A DNA stretch of 64,000 bases from positions 186,001 through 250,000 of the forward strand of contig AP025582.1 of the NCBI GenBank assembly GCA_022846075.1. Direction: 5' to 3'. Shown in pieces: positions 8,050 through 15,440 of the stretch. A program made the translations under genes and the position numbers. Positions within the stretch are counted from its first letter, which is position 1. The number at the start of each line of letters is the position of its first letter. This DNA comes from Oscillospiraceae bacterium (lineage in GTDB: Bacteria; Bacillota; Clostridia; Oscillospirales; Oscillospiraceae). The notes beneath the pieces are model-generated. The model was not told where the DNA came from and did not search any database. It saw only the letters and a list, made by a program, of their open reading frames with translations.

Positions 8050-8981
8050 GCCTCGTTCACCAAACCTTTCTTGCATTCTTGATACCCGGCGTATAGTTCC
8101 TCAAAAATATTACGTAGAGGCTTGATTTCGTGGAGCTGGCCCGCCACCTGGCCGGCCATCAGGCTGCCGGTGTCGGTGTCCCCGTCAAAGACCGCCCGGC
8201 GGAGGGACCCCAGGGTGAGCTTCTCCATCTCGGCCAGGGGAAGGCGGTCCTTTTCCATGCGGACGTACTCCCGGGCCATTTTGTTCTTGAGCACCCGGAC
8301 GGGGGCCCCGGTGGTGCGGCCGGTGACCATGGTGTCGGAGTCCTTGGCCTTCAAAAGGGCCTGCTTATAGTTGTCGTGGATGGGGCACTCGGCGCTGACC
8401 AGCAGGCAGGTGCCGATCTGCACCCCGCAGGCGCCCAGGGCCTCGGCGGCCAAAAGCTGGCGGCCGTCGGCGATGCCCCCGGCGGCGATGACAGGCACGT
8501 CCACCGCGTCCCGCACCTGGGGAACCAGGGCCATGGTGTTCATCTCCCCGATGTGGCCGCCGGACTCGCAGCCCTCGGCGATCACGCCGTCGATGCCGTA
8601 GCGGGTGAGCCGCTGGGCCAGGACGGCGGCGGCCACCACGGGGAAGACCTTCATGCCCGCGTCCTTCCACATGGGGATGTACTTGCCGGGGTTGCCCGCG
8701 CCGGTGGTGACCACCCGGACCCCCTCGTCCACCAGGAGGCGGGCCTGCTCCTCCACCTCGGGGTTCATCAGCATCAAATTGACGCCGAAGGGCTTGTCGG
8801 TGAGTTCCCGGCACTGGCGGATGTGGGAGCGCAGGGTCTCGGTGTCCATGCCGCCGGAGCCGATGAGACCCAAAGCCCCGGCGTTGGAGACGGCGGCGGC
8901 GAAGGCGCCGGTGGCGATATTGGCCATGCCGCCCTGGATGAAGGGGAATTCCGTCCCCAGGATGGTGTTGAGGTTCAGCAT
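8046..8981 (-). CDS. fabK: Enoyl-ACP reductase II (FMN-dependent) FabK
   Basis: A 311-residue FMN-binding TIM-barrel protein of the nitronate monooxygenase / FabK family. It reduces trans-2-enoyl-ACP in the last step of elongation. The N-terminal FMN motif is FIQGGMANIATG, followed by AAVSNAGALGLIGSGG. AEGCESGGHIGE and IAAGGIADGRQLLAAEALGA form the phosphate-binding part. No fabI is visible, so this is probably the enoyl reductase of the pathway; FabK enzymes are typically insensitive to triclosan. A spacer with repeats B2 and C2 separates it from fabH. Confidence 0.93.
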   Translation of the reverse strand: MLNLNTILGTEFPFIQGGMANIATGAFAAAVSNAGALGLIGSGGMDTETLRSHIRQCRELTDKPFGVNLMLMNPEVEEQARLLVDEGVRVVTTGAGNPGKYIPMWKDAGMKVFPVVAAAVLAQRLTRYGIDGVIAEGCESGGHIGEMNTMALVPQVRDAVDVPVIAAGGIADGRQLLAAEALGACGVQIGTCLLVSAECPIHDNYKQALLKAKDSDTMVTGRTTGAPVRVLKNKMAREYVRMEKDRLPLAEMEKLTLGSLRRAVFDGDTDTGSLMAGQVAGQLHEIKPLRNIFEELYAGYQECKKGLVNEA

Positions 8982-9151
8982 TGCGTGGTCCTCCTTTATG
9001 GTTCATGCGAAACAACGTGTATGGGTTCGTTCAACTAAACGGGGGCGGAACCCTCTCAGTCAGCTTCGCTGACAGCTCCCCCGGAGGGGAAGCCGTTGGC
9101 ATTGGCGGGGGCGGTTCCGTTTTACTTAGCTTTTCCTTGTTGATAGGCAGA

Positions 9152-9240
9152 GCGGGCGGATACTATCCGCCCCTACGAATCCGTGGTAGCACATACAGTT
9201 CGGGCTTTCCACGTAGGGGCGGCTATCAGCCGCCCGCCCC
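9152..9240 (-). repeat. Dispersed repeat module B, copy 2 (inverted)
   Basis: GGGCGGATACTATCCGCCC and GGGGCGGCTATCAGCCGCCC bracket a variable centre. The order of the two palindromes is reversed relative to copies 1, 3 and 4, so the module is inverted. Confidence 0.8.
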
Positions 9241-9257
9241 GCCGTCAAGCACATGTC

Positions 9258-9459
9258 AGCGGCAGCGGCGCAAGGGGGACCACGGGTTGACAGACGCGCC
9301 CGTGCTTTTACCCCCGACAACAAGCACAAGACCTTCTACAAAAAAGGAAGGCTGTGCCCAGGTCAGCACCAAAGACTTTTCTTTGGGGGTCTGGGGTGGT
9401 GTTTCTTTTCCTCGGGAAAAGAAACATCCCCCAGAATTGCGCACGTTTGACGTGCAATC
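9258..9459 (+). repeat. Dispersed repeat module C, copy 2
   Basis: Nearly identical to copy 1 from AGCGGCAGCGGCGC through the GTTTCTTTTCC / GGAAAAGAAAC hairpin to CACGTTTGACGTGCAATC. It ends 33 bases from the fabH stop codon. Confidence 0.82.
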
Positions 9460-9491
9460 CGTCAACAATCAAGCGGTACCGCTTGACCAAT

Positions 9492-10439
9492 TCACGCGAA
9501 CTCGATCAGCGCCCCCGCCCAGGTGAGCCCCCCGCCGAACCCGACGCACAGGGCCTTCTTCCCCGGTCCCAGCCGGCCGTCCCGGCACAGCTCGTCCAGC
9601 ACCAGCGGCACGCTGGCCGCCGAGGTGTTGCCGTAGCGGGAGAGATTCTTGTGCACCTTTTCGGTGGGCACGCCGAACTTTTTGACCACCAGATCCACGA
9701 TGCGCTCGTTGGCCTGGTGGAAGACCACCTGGTCCACGTCGTCGATGGCCGCGCCGGTCTTGTCCAGCACCGCCTGGATGCACTTGGGCACCGTCTCCAC
9801 GGCGAACTTGAAGACCGGCTGGCCCTCCATGTAGATCCGGGGTTTTCCCCCGGCCAGCACGCCGGTGACCCCCAGCACCTTGTCGTTGCCCCGCACGCCC
9901 AGGACGGCGGAGATGGAGGGCCACTCGGGGCGGAACTCCACCACCACGGCCCCGGCGGCGTCCCCGAAGAGGACGCAGGTGGAGCGGTCGGTGAAGTCGG
10001 TGAGGCGGCTCAGCACCTCGCCCCCCACCACGATGCCGTAGCGATTGGGGCTGGCGGAGAGGAGGCACTCCATGGTGTGCAGGCCGAAGAGAAAGCCGGA
10101 GCAGGCGGCGTTCAGGTCGAAGCAGACCGTGTCCTCGGCCAGGCCCAGCTCCCGCTGGAGCAGGCAGGCCGCCGCCGGGGAGAACTGGTCGGCGCACACG
10201 GTGCACACGACGCAGGCCCCCACTTCGGCGGGGTCCACCCCCGCCGCCTCCAAAGCGGCCTTGGCCGCCCCGGTACACAGGTCCAGGTGGCTCTCGGCCA
10301 CGCAGTGGTGCCGCTCTTTGATGCCGGTGCGGCTGGTGATCCACTCGTCGCTGGTGTCCACCATGCGGCTCAAATCGTCGTTGGTGGTCACCTTGGCGGG
10401 CACACGGCTGCCGGTGCCCCGTATTTTGATGCCGCTCAC
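9492..10439 (-). CDS. fabH: 3-oxoacyl-ACP synthase III FabH
   Basis: A 315-residue initiating condensing enzyme that joins an acyl-CoA primer to malonyl-ACP. The triad is Cys in DLNAACSGFLFGL (about residue 108), His in VVFHQANERI and Asn in RYGNTSAAS. The start is a GTG at 10439 (MSGIKIRGTG) overlapping the accA stop (GTGA). A much longer upstream extension in the same frame runs antisense to the sense of accA's product and is not coding. Confidence 0.93.
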   Translation of the reverse strand: MSGIKIRGTGSRVPAKVTTNDDLSRMVDTSDEWITSRTGIKERHHCVAESHLDLCTGAAKAALEAAGVDPAEVGACVVCTVCADQFSPAAACLLQRELGLAEDTVCFDLNAACSGFLFGLHTMECLLSASPNRYGIVVGGEVLSRLTDFTDRSTCVLFGDAAGAVVVEFRPEWPSISAVLGVRGNDKVLGVTGVLAGGKPRIYMEGQPVFKFAVETVPKCIQAVLDKTGAAIDDVDQVVFHQANERIVDLVVKKFGVPTEKVHKNLSRYGNTSAASVPLVLDELCRDGRLGPGKKALCVGFGGGLTWAGALIEFA

Positions 10440-11248
10440 GGCTTTTCCCTCCTGGTCACGCCCATGGCGCGGAATTTCTTGTAGCGCTGCTCGGCCAAGG
10501 CCGCCCCGTTCAGGCGCTTGAGGCCGTCCAAGGCCCGAAGGAGCGCCCGGTCCAGCACCCGGTAGAGGGCCTCGGGGTCGGTGTGAGCGCCCCCCTCCGG
10601 CTCGGGGATGATGCCGTCGATGACCCCCTCCGCCAGCAGGTCGGCGGCGGTGAGCTTCATCACCTCGCTGGCCTCCTCCGCCTTGGCGGAGTCCTTCCAC
10701 AGGATGGAGGCGAAGCCCTCGGGGGAGAGGACGGAGTAGACAGCGTTTTCCAGCATGAGGACGGTGTTCCCCACGCCGATGGCCAACGCCCCGCCGGAGC
10801 TGCCCTCCCCGGTGACCACGCACACCACCGGCACCGTCAGGGCCGACATGGCGGCCAGGTTCCGGGCGATGGCCTCCCCCTGGCCCCTGGCCTCGGCCTC
10901 CAGGCCGGGGTAGGCGCCGGGGGTGTCGATGAAGGTGATGACCGGCCGGCCGAACTTCTCGGCCTGGGCCATCATGCGAAGGGCCTTGCGGTAGCCCTCC
11001 GGCCCCGGCATCCCGAAGTTGTATTTCAGGTTTTCCTCCAGGTTCCGGCCCTTCCGGTGGCCCAGGACGGTGACGGGCCGGCCATGGAAGAGGGCCACGC
11101 CCCCCAGGATGGAGGGGTCCTCCCGGCACTGCCGGTCCCCCTTCTGCTCGAAGAAGTCGGTGAAGAGGGCGGAAATGAAGTCGGCGGTGCCGGGCCGGCC
11201 CGCATGGCGGGCCAGGGCCACCCGCTGGGCGGCGGTGAGATCGCTCAT
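10436..11248 (-). CDS. accA: Acetyl-CoA carboxylase carboxyltransferase subunit alpha
   Basis: A 270-residue subunit of the carboxyltransferase that moves the carboxyl group from carboxybiotin to acetyl-CoA. Family motifs are GRNLEENLKYNFGMPGPEGYRKA, shortened here to its first part GRNLEENLKYNFGMPGPEGY, then FIDTPGAYPG, and VTGEGSSGGALAIGVGN, the crotonase-like oxyanion region. It starts MSDLTAAQRVALARH at 11248, overlapping the accD stop by ATGA. It is shorter at the N-terminus than the E. coli protein (about 319 residues), as in many Firmicutes. Confidence 0.93.
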   Translation of the reverse strand: MSDLTAAQRVALARHAGRPGTADFISALFTDFFEQKGDRQCREDPSILGGVALFHGRPVTVLGHRKGRNLEENLKYNFGMPGPEGYRKALRMMAQAEKFGRPVITFIDTPGAYPGLEAEARGQGEAIARNLAAMSALTVPVVCVVTGEGSSGGALAIGVGNTVLMLENAVYSVLSPEGFASILWKDSAKAEEASEVMKLTAADLLAEGVIDGIIPEPEGGAHTDPEALYRVLDRALLRALDGLKRLNGAALAEQRYKKFRAMGVTRREKP

Positions 11249-12102
11249 ACCCTCTCCCCCTTTCCGTGGAGCTTTAAAAGGCGGGCCAGGGTGGCCCGCA
11301 GCTCGGTCCGGGGGACGATGGCGTCCACGAAGCCGTGCTCCTCCAAATATTCCGCCCGCTGAAAGCCGTCGGGCAAGGTCTGGCCGATGGTCTGCTGGAT
11401 GACCCGGGGCCCGGCGAAGCCGATGAGGGCCCCCGGCTCGGCCAGGGTGATGTCGCCCAGGCTCGCGAAGGAGGCGGTGACCCCGCCGGTGGTGGGGTCG
11501 GTGAGGACCGAGATGTAAAGCCCCCCCTTTTGGGAGAACCGCTCCAGGGCGGCGGAGGTCTTGGCCATCTGCATCAGGGATAAAATGACCTCCTGCATCC
11601 GCGCCCCGCCGCTGGCGGAGAAAATGATGAGGGGCAGCTTGTTTTTCCCGGCGTACTCGATGAGCCGGGTGACCTTCTCCCCCACAGCGGCGGACATGCT
11701 GCCCATAAAAAAGCGGCTGTCCAGCACGCCGATGGCCACCTTGCGGCCCTCGATGGTCCCGGCAGCGGTGACCACCGCCTCGTTGAGGCCCGTGCGGGCC
11801 TTGGCCTCGGCCAGCTTCTTGCCGTAGCCGGGGAAGCGGAAGGGGTCGGTGGCGGTGAGCCGTTCGTCCAGCTCCCGGAAGGAGCCTGCGTCCAGAATAA
11901 GGCTCAATCGGTAATAGGCCCCCACGGGGTAGTGGTGGCCGCACTTGGGGCAGACGTACCGGGCGTGGACCAGGTCCCGCCGGGGCACCGTCTCCCCGCA
12001 CTTGGGGCAGGGGGAGGCCTGGGAGAGCTGGGGGGCCTGGCCGTCCCGCATGGCCTTCAGGGCCAGCAAATGCTGGCGGCGTCTGGCGAAGGCGCTGTTC
12101 AT
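11245..12102 (-). CDS. accD: Acetyl-CoA carboxylase carboxyltransferase subunit beta
   Basis: A 285-residue partner of AccA. An N-terminal four-cysteine zinc ribbon, CPKCGETV ... CPKCGHHYP, lies at about residues 33-62. The carboxyltransferase core includes FSASGGARMQE and DPTTGGVTASFASLGD. Both gene ends overlap their neighbours by four bases (ATGA with accC and accA), indicating coupled translation of a fixed subunit ratio. Confidence 0.95.
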   Translation of the reverse strand: MNSAFARRRQHLLALKAMRDGQAPQLSQASPCPKCGETVPRRDLVHARYVCPKCGHHYPVGAYYRLSLILDAGSFRELDERLTATDPFRFPGYGKKLAEAKARTGLNEAVVTAAGTIEGRKVAIGVLDSRFFMGSMSAAVGEKVTRLIEYAGKNKLPLIIFSASGGARMQEVILSLMQMAKTSAALERFSQKGGLYISVLTDPTTGGVTASFASLGDITLAEPGALIGFAGPRVIQQTIGQTLPDGFQRAEYLEEHGFVDAIVPRTELRATLARLLKLHGKGERV

Positions 12103-13484
12103 GCCTCGGCCTCCTCTCCCACGCTGTCATACCATTTCAACAGTTCGTCCAGGTTCCGCTCCAGGAAGCCGGTGTCCACGCTGCCCTTGACGAACTCCGG
12201 GTGGTACATGATGAGGTGGGCCAGGGAGGAATTGGTGGTGCAGCCCTCGATGACCAGCTCCTCCAGGGCCCTGCGCATCTTCCGCACCGCCTCCAGCCGG
12301 GTGGGGGCGTGGACCACCACCTTGGCGCACAGGGAATCGTAATAGGGGGGCAGGGTGTAGCCGGTAAAGAGGTGGGTGTCCACCCGGACGCCCTGGCCGC
12401 CGGGGAGGTGGAGGAAATCCACCTTGCCCGGGCAGGGGGCGAAGCCCCGGCGGGGGTCCTCGGCGTTGATGCGGCACTCCATGGCGTGGCCGGTGAGGGT
12501 CACCTCCTCCTGAGTCTTGGACAGGGGCAGCCCCGCTGCGATGCGGAGCTGTTCCCGCACCAGATCCATGCCGGTGACGAACTCGGTCACCGGGTGCTCC
12601 ACCTGGATGCGGGTATTCATCTCAATGAAGTAGAAGTTGCCGTCCTTGTCCAGCACGAATTCGATGGTGCCGGCGTTTTCATACCCGGCGGCCTTGGCGG
12701 CTAGGACGGCGGCGGCCCCCATCTTTTCCCGCAGCTCGGGAGTCAGGGCCTTGGAAGGGGATTCCTCAATCAGCTTTTGGTTCTTGCGCTGGATGGAGCA
12801 GTCCCGCTCCCCCAGCTGGATGACGTTCCCCTGCTGGTCGGCCAGGATTTGAAACTCAATGTGCCGGGGGGAGAGGATGAGCTTTTCCAGGTACATCTCC
12901 CCGTCGCCGAAGTTGGCCACCGCCTCGCCGCGGGCCTCCTCGAATTTGGCCTCCACCTCCTCGGGGGTGAAGGCCCGGCGCATCCCCCGCCCGCCGCCGC
13001 CCGCGGCGGCCTTGATGAGGACGGGGTAGCCAATGGCGTCGGCCACGGCCTTGGCCTGGGCGGCGTCCAAAACGGCCCCGTCGGAGCCGGGGACCACGGG
13101 CACGCCCACGGACTTCATCAGCTCCCGGGCGGCGGCCTTGTTGCCCATTTTACGGATGACGTCCCCGGAAGGGCCGATGAATTTCAGCCCCGCCTGCCCG
13201 CAGGCGTCGGCGAAGTCGGCGTTCTCCGAGAGGAAGCCGTAGCCGGGGTGGACGGCGTCGCACCCCGTGGCCTGGGCCACGGTGAGGATGGCGGCGGTGT
13301 TCAGGTAGCTGTCGGCGGCACGAGGCCCGCCCACGCACACCGCCCGCCCCGCGAACTGGACGGCCAGGGAGTCGGCGTCGGCGGTGGAGTGGATCACCAC
13401 CGTGTCGATGTCCAAATCCCGGCAGGCCCGGAGGACCCGGAGGGCGATCTCCCCCCGGTTGGCAATCAAAACCCGCTTGAACAT
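12099..13484 (-). CDS. accC: Acetyl-CoA carboxylase biotin carboxylase subunit
   Basis: A 461-residue ATP-grasp enzyme that carboxylates biotin on AccB with bicarbonate. It starts MFKRVLIANRGEIALRVLRA. The glycine-rich ATP loop is KAAAGGGGRGMR (about residue 160). The metal and catalytic region is FIEMNTRIQVEHPVTE (about residue 288). The length is slightly above the typical 447-450 residues because of a short acidic C-terminal tail. Only two bases separate it from accB. Confidence 0.95.
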   Translation of the reverse strand: MFKRVLIANRGEIALRVLRACRDLDIDTVVIHSTADADSLAVQFAGRAVCVGGPRAADSYLNTAAILTVAQATGCDAVHPGYGFLSENADFADACGQAGLKFIGPSGDVIRKMGNKAAARELMKSVGVPVVPGSDGAVLDAAQAKAVADAIGYPVLIKAAAGGGGRGMRRAFTPEEVEAKFEEARGEAVANFGDGEMYLEKLILSPRHIEFQILADQQGNVIQLGERDCSIQRKNQKLIEESPSKALTPELREKMGAAAVLAAKAAGYENAGTIEFVLDKDGNFYFIEMNTRIQVEHPVTEFVTGMDLVREQLRIAAGLPLSKTQEEVTLTGHAMECRINAEDPRRGFAPCPGKVDFLHLPGGQGVRVDTHLFTGYTLPPYYDSLCAKVVVHAPTRLEAVRKMRRALEELVIEGCTTNSSLAHLIMYHPEFVKGSVDTGFLERNLDELLKWYDSVGEEAEA

Positions 13485-13486
13485 GG

Positions 13487-13909
13487 TTACACCGCCCGGT
13501 AGCGGAGAATGGCGTCCCCGAAGGCCACCAGTTCTCCGTCAGACCGCAGAAGCTCCTCCACGACGAGGTCACAGGGGGCGGGGACCTCGCTCATCATCTT
13601 CATGGCCTCCATCAGGCACACGGTCTGCCCCTTTTTCACCTTGTCCCCCGCCTTCACGAAGGGGGGCTGGTCCGGGGCGGCGGAGGCGTAGTAGGTGCCC
13701 ACCAGGGGGGCGGTGACAAAAAGCCCTTCCGGCTTCTCCGGCGCGGGGGCGGCGGAGGCCGGGGCGGGGAAGGCAACCGGGGCCGAGGTGGGCGCGGAAG
13801 CCACAGCCTTGCCCAGCTCCAGGGAGAAGTCCTTCATGGTCAGCTTGAAGGTGGCGCAGGCGCTCTGCTCAAACCGGGCCATCAGGGCAAAAATTTCTTC
13901 GTTGGTCAT
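13487..13909 (-). CDS. accB: Biotin carboxyl carrier protein of acetyl-CoA carboxylase
   Basis: A 140-residue carrier. The N-terminal part (MTNEEIFALMARFEQS) is followed by an Ala/Pro-rich flexible linker at about residues 45-65. The biotinyl domain has the target lysine in CLMEAMKMMSEV (about residue 106). The start at 13909 has an AAAGGAGCATACCCCAATG site; a longer frame begins upstream inside the hairpin that separates it from acpP and is not used. Confidence 0.93.
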   Translation of the reverse strand: MTNEEIFALMARFEQSACATFKLTMKDFSLELGKAVASAPTSAPVAFPAPASAAPAPEKPEGLFVTAPLVGTYYASAAPDQPPFVKAGDKVKKGQTVCLMEAMKMMSEVPAPCDLVVEELLRSDGELVAFGDAILRYRAV

Positions 13910-13935
13910 TGGGGTATGCTCCTTTCTGAGTTGGA

Positions 13936-13967
13936 AAAGGCCCATCGGCGATTTCCGACGGGCCTTT
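13936..13967 (-). terminator. Hairpin between acpP and accB (leaky terminator or attenuator)
   Basis: On the minus strand the stem AAAGGCCCGTCGG pairs with CCGATGGGCCTTT across a short loop, followed by TTCCAACTC. The stem is terminator-like but the U tract is short. It probably lowers accB and downstream expression relative to acpP, whose product is needed in excess. This role is inferred. Confidence 0.65.
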
Positions 13968-13974
13968 GACGTTC

Positions 13975-14211
13975 TCAGTTGGCGTGGGTCTTGATGTAGT
14001 CCACAATGTCGCCCACGGTCTTAAAGTTGGCCACGTCCTCGTCGGGGATGGTCACGCCGAAGGCCTCCTCCAGCGCCATGGACAGCTCCACGGCGGCCAG
14101 GGAGTCGGCCTCCAGGTCGTCGGCCAGGTTGGCCTCCAGCACCACCTTGTCGGCGTCGCAGCTCAGGGTCTCCACAATGATGTCGCGCACTTTCTCGAAT
14201 TCCATTGTCAT
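13975..14211 (-). CDS. acpP: Acyl carrier protein
   Basis: A 78-residue acidic four-helix carrier. The serine that receives the 4'-phosphopantetheine arm is in LEADSLAAVELSMALEE (about residue 36). It is the first gene of the fatty-acid cluster, with ribosome site AAGGAGTATATGACAATG. A consensus promoter and a 36-bp palindrome lie immediately upstream. Nearly all other enzymes of the cluster act on acyl chains attached to this protein. Confidence 0.96.
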   Translation of the reverse strand: MTMEFEKVRDIIVETLSCDADKVVLEANLADDLEADSLAAVELSMALEEAFGVTIPDEDVANFKTVGDIVDYIKTHAN

Positions 14212-14221
14212 ATACTCCTTA

Positions 14222-14257
14222 TTAGTTCAATGATTTTAATTAAAAACTTTTAACTAA
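14222..14257. promoter_or_regulatory. 36-bp palindromic operator in front of acpP (FabT-like site)
   Basis: The sequence from TTAGTTCAATGATTTT to AAAACTTTTAACTAA is symmetrical about TTTTAATTAAAA. Thirty of the 36 positions match their mirror complement. It lies between the acpP promoter and its ribosome site, so a bound dimer would block early transcription. The cluster's own MarR protein at 4171-4623 is the obvious candidate binder. Protein binding is inferred, not seen. Confidence 0.75.
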
Positions 14258-14270
14258 AAAAGCTGAAGTA

Positions 14271-14298
14271 ATGATATCATGGATTTCCCGTTTGTCAA
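14271..14298 (-). promoter_or_regulatory. Promoter of the acpP operon
   Basis: On the minus strand TTGACA (14298-14293), a 16-base spacer and TATCAT (14276-14271). The expected start site near 14264 lies just before the palindrome. Confidence 0.75.
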
Positions 14299-14331
14299 GA
14301 AAAAGTTTTCGACCCCGGAGGCGAAAAATGT

Positions 14332-14337
14332 TATAAT
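14332..14337 (+). promoter_or_regulatory. Probable -10 box of the acetyltransferase gene
   Basis: TATAAT, with TTCGAC 18 bases upstream as a weak -35. It would start transcription just before the series of hairpins at 14347-14565, making these a transcribed leader. Confidence 0.5.
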
Positions 14338-14346
14338 AATGTCCGA

Positions 14347-14431
14347 TGAATCAACCGCAATGCGGTTGATTCACGCGGCGATGCCGCGCAATTTCATAAA
14401 AGCGGCTGAAAGCAGCCGTTTTTATGAAATT
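14347..14431 (+). other. Three consecutive hairpins in the acetyltransferase leader
   Basis: First, TGAATCAACCGCA (14347-14359) pairs with TGCGGTTGATTCA (14361-14373). Second, CGCGGC (14374-14379) pairs with GCCGCG (14383-14388). Third, a stem of about 19 base pairs with a four-base AAAG loop joins AATTTCATAAAAGCGGCTG (14390-14408) to its partner at 14413-14431. None is followed by a U tract, so they are not simple terminators. Confidence 0.75.
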
Positions 14432-14436
14432 CGGCC

Positions 14437-14565
14437 ATTGTTTCAATGCGTACCCACAGGCGCCTTTTAAAAAGGCACCTGTGGAGTGCAAGGTTTTTCC
14501 GCATTTGCGGGAAAAACCTTGCACTTGAACAAGACCAAATGGCCTTGTTCAGTACGCATTACAAT
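14437..14565 (+). other. Cloverleaf-like four-helix element upstream of the acetyltransferase gene
   Basis: A closing helix pairs AATGCGTAC (14445-14453) with GTACGCATT (14552-14560) and extends, past a three-base bulge, as ATTGT/ACAAT. Inside are three hairpins: CCACAGG..GCC / GGC.CCTGTGG (14454-14484), an 18-bp stem GTGCAAGGTTTTTCCGCA with its complement carrying one bulged G (14486-14524), and TGAACAAG / CTTGTTCA (14526-14551). The element ends just before the AAAAAGGAGGGG ribosome site. The geometry suggests a folded RNA or a DNA repeat; its identity is unknown. Confidence 0.75.
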
Positions 14566-14587
14566 AAGGAAAAAGGAGGGGATATTT

Positions 14588-15193
14588 ATGACCCAGCACC
14601 AGCGGGCGCTGGCCGGAAAGCTCTTTGACGCCAGGAGCCAGGAGCTGCGGGACTTGAAGCACAAGGCCCATGTTTTGTGCCAGAGATTCAACGCCATGGA
14701 CGAGTATGACCCGGAGCGGCTGCCCATCGTCCGGAAATTTATTGGCGCCATCGGGGAGAACTACTATTTCCAGGGGCCCATCCAGTTCAACTACGGCTGT
14801 CATACCAAGATCGGGGACAACTTTTTCGCCAACTTCAACCTGACGGTGATGGACGACGGGCCCATCGTCATCGGGGACCGGGTGATGTTCGGGCCCAACG
14901 TGTCCCTGATGGCCACCACCCACCCGCTGATTTCCAGCGAGCGGGAGACCATGACCTACCCCGACGGACACGTGTCCACCTCGGAGTACGCCCCCGGCAT
15001 CGTCATCGGCAGCCACGTGTGGCTGGCGTGCAACGTGGTGGTGTGCGGCGGGGTCACCATCGGGGACGGGGCCGTGGTGGGGGCTGGGAGCGTGGTCACC
15101 AAGGATGTCCCCGCCGGGTGGCTGGCGTACGGGAACCCCTGCCGGACGGTGCGGCCCATTACGGAGGCGGACAGCAAACTGGATTTGCTGTGA
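14588..15193 (+). CDS. Sugar O-acetyltransferase, maltose/galactoside family (LbH fold)
   Basis: A 201-residue left-handed beta-helix acetyltransferase that uses acetyl-CoA. An N-terminal Mac-type helical region (about residues 5-55) is followed by hexapeptide repeats: IGDNFFANFNLTVMDDGPIVIGDRVMFGPNV, cited here as IGDNFFANFN and IGDRVMFGPNV, then the catalytic histidine in TTHPL and IVIGSHVWLACNVVVCGGVTIG given as IGSHVWLACNVVVCGG. It matches maltose/galactoside O-acetyltransferases in length and order, but the substrate cannot be read from sequence. The start at 14588 follows AAAAAGGAGGGGATATTT. A long structured leader lies upstream. Confidence 0.88.
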   Translation: MTQHQRALAGKLFDARSQELRDLKHKAHVLCQRFNAMDEYDPERLPIVRKFIGAIGENYYFQGPIQFNYGCHTKIGDNFFANFNLTVMDDGPIVIGDRVMFGPNVSLMATTHPLISSERETMTYPDGHVSTSEYAPGIVIGSHVWLACNVVVCGGVTIGDGAVVGAGSVVTKDVPAGWLAYGNPCRTVRPITEADSKLDLL

Positions 15194-15440
15194 GGCCACC
15201 TTAGGGAAGGTGGGAAGGCCTGGGGGACCATCTTTTCCACGTGGAAAAGATGGCACCCCCAGACCCCCCAGAAAAGACGCCAGGGGGAGAGAGTTCCGAC
15301 TCTCTCTCCCCCTGGACCTCCACTCTCAACGGCCAAAGGAGGGGGACTGAGGTCCCCCTCGCTTTGGAAACCTCCCCGGGCTGTCCACAAGAGGGTGGGA
15401 TGACCCCGGCGGCTTACTTTGTAACGCCGCCGGGGTTCGG
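15194..15440 (+). repeat. Dispersed repeat module A, copy 2
   Basis: It begins directly after the acetyltransferase stop codon. It contains hairpin CCATCTTTTCCACGTGGAAAAGATGG, a GGGGGAGAGAG stem, the conserved CAAAGG ... CTTTGGAAACCTCCCCGGGCTGTCCACAAGA core and the terminal ACCCCGGCGGC / GCCGCCGGGGT stem (15403-15436). The terminal stem also encodes the C-terminus of the HTH protein read on the other strand. Confidence 0.8.

Larger units (their letters stand above)
8982..9491. other. Repeat-filled spacer inside the fatty-acid cluster (fabH to fabK)
   Basis: No gene is supported here. The spacer carries the fabK ribosome site (AAAGGAGG), a short D-like fragment at about 9053-9097, an inverted B module (9152-9240) and a C module (9258-9459). 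This interrupts an otherwise compact operon, so fabK-fabD-fabG-fabF-fabZ may need read-through or its own promoter. I did not identify a convincing promoter. Confidence 0.7.

Noticed and set aside
14437-14565. The four-helix element as a tRNA gene
   Set aside because: Arm lengths, lack of the GTTCAAATC-type T arm and an anticodon loop of the right size exclude a tRNA.
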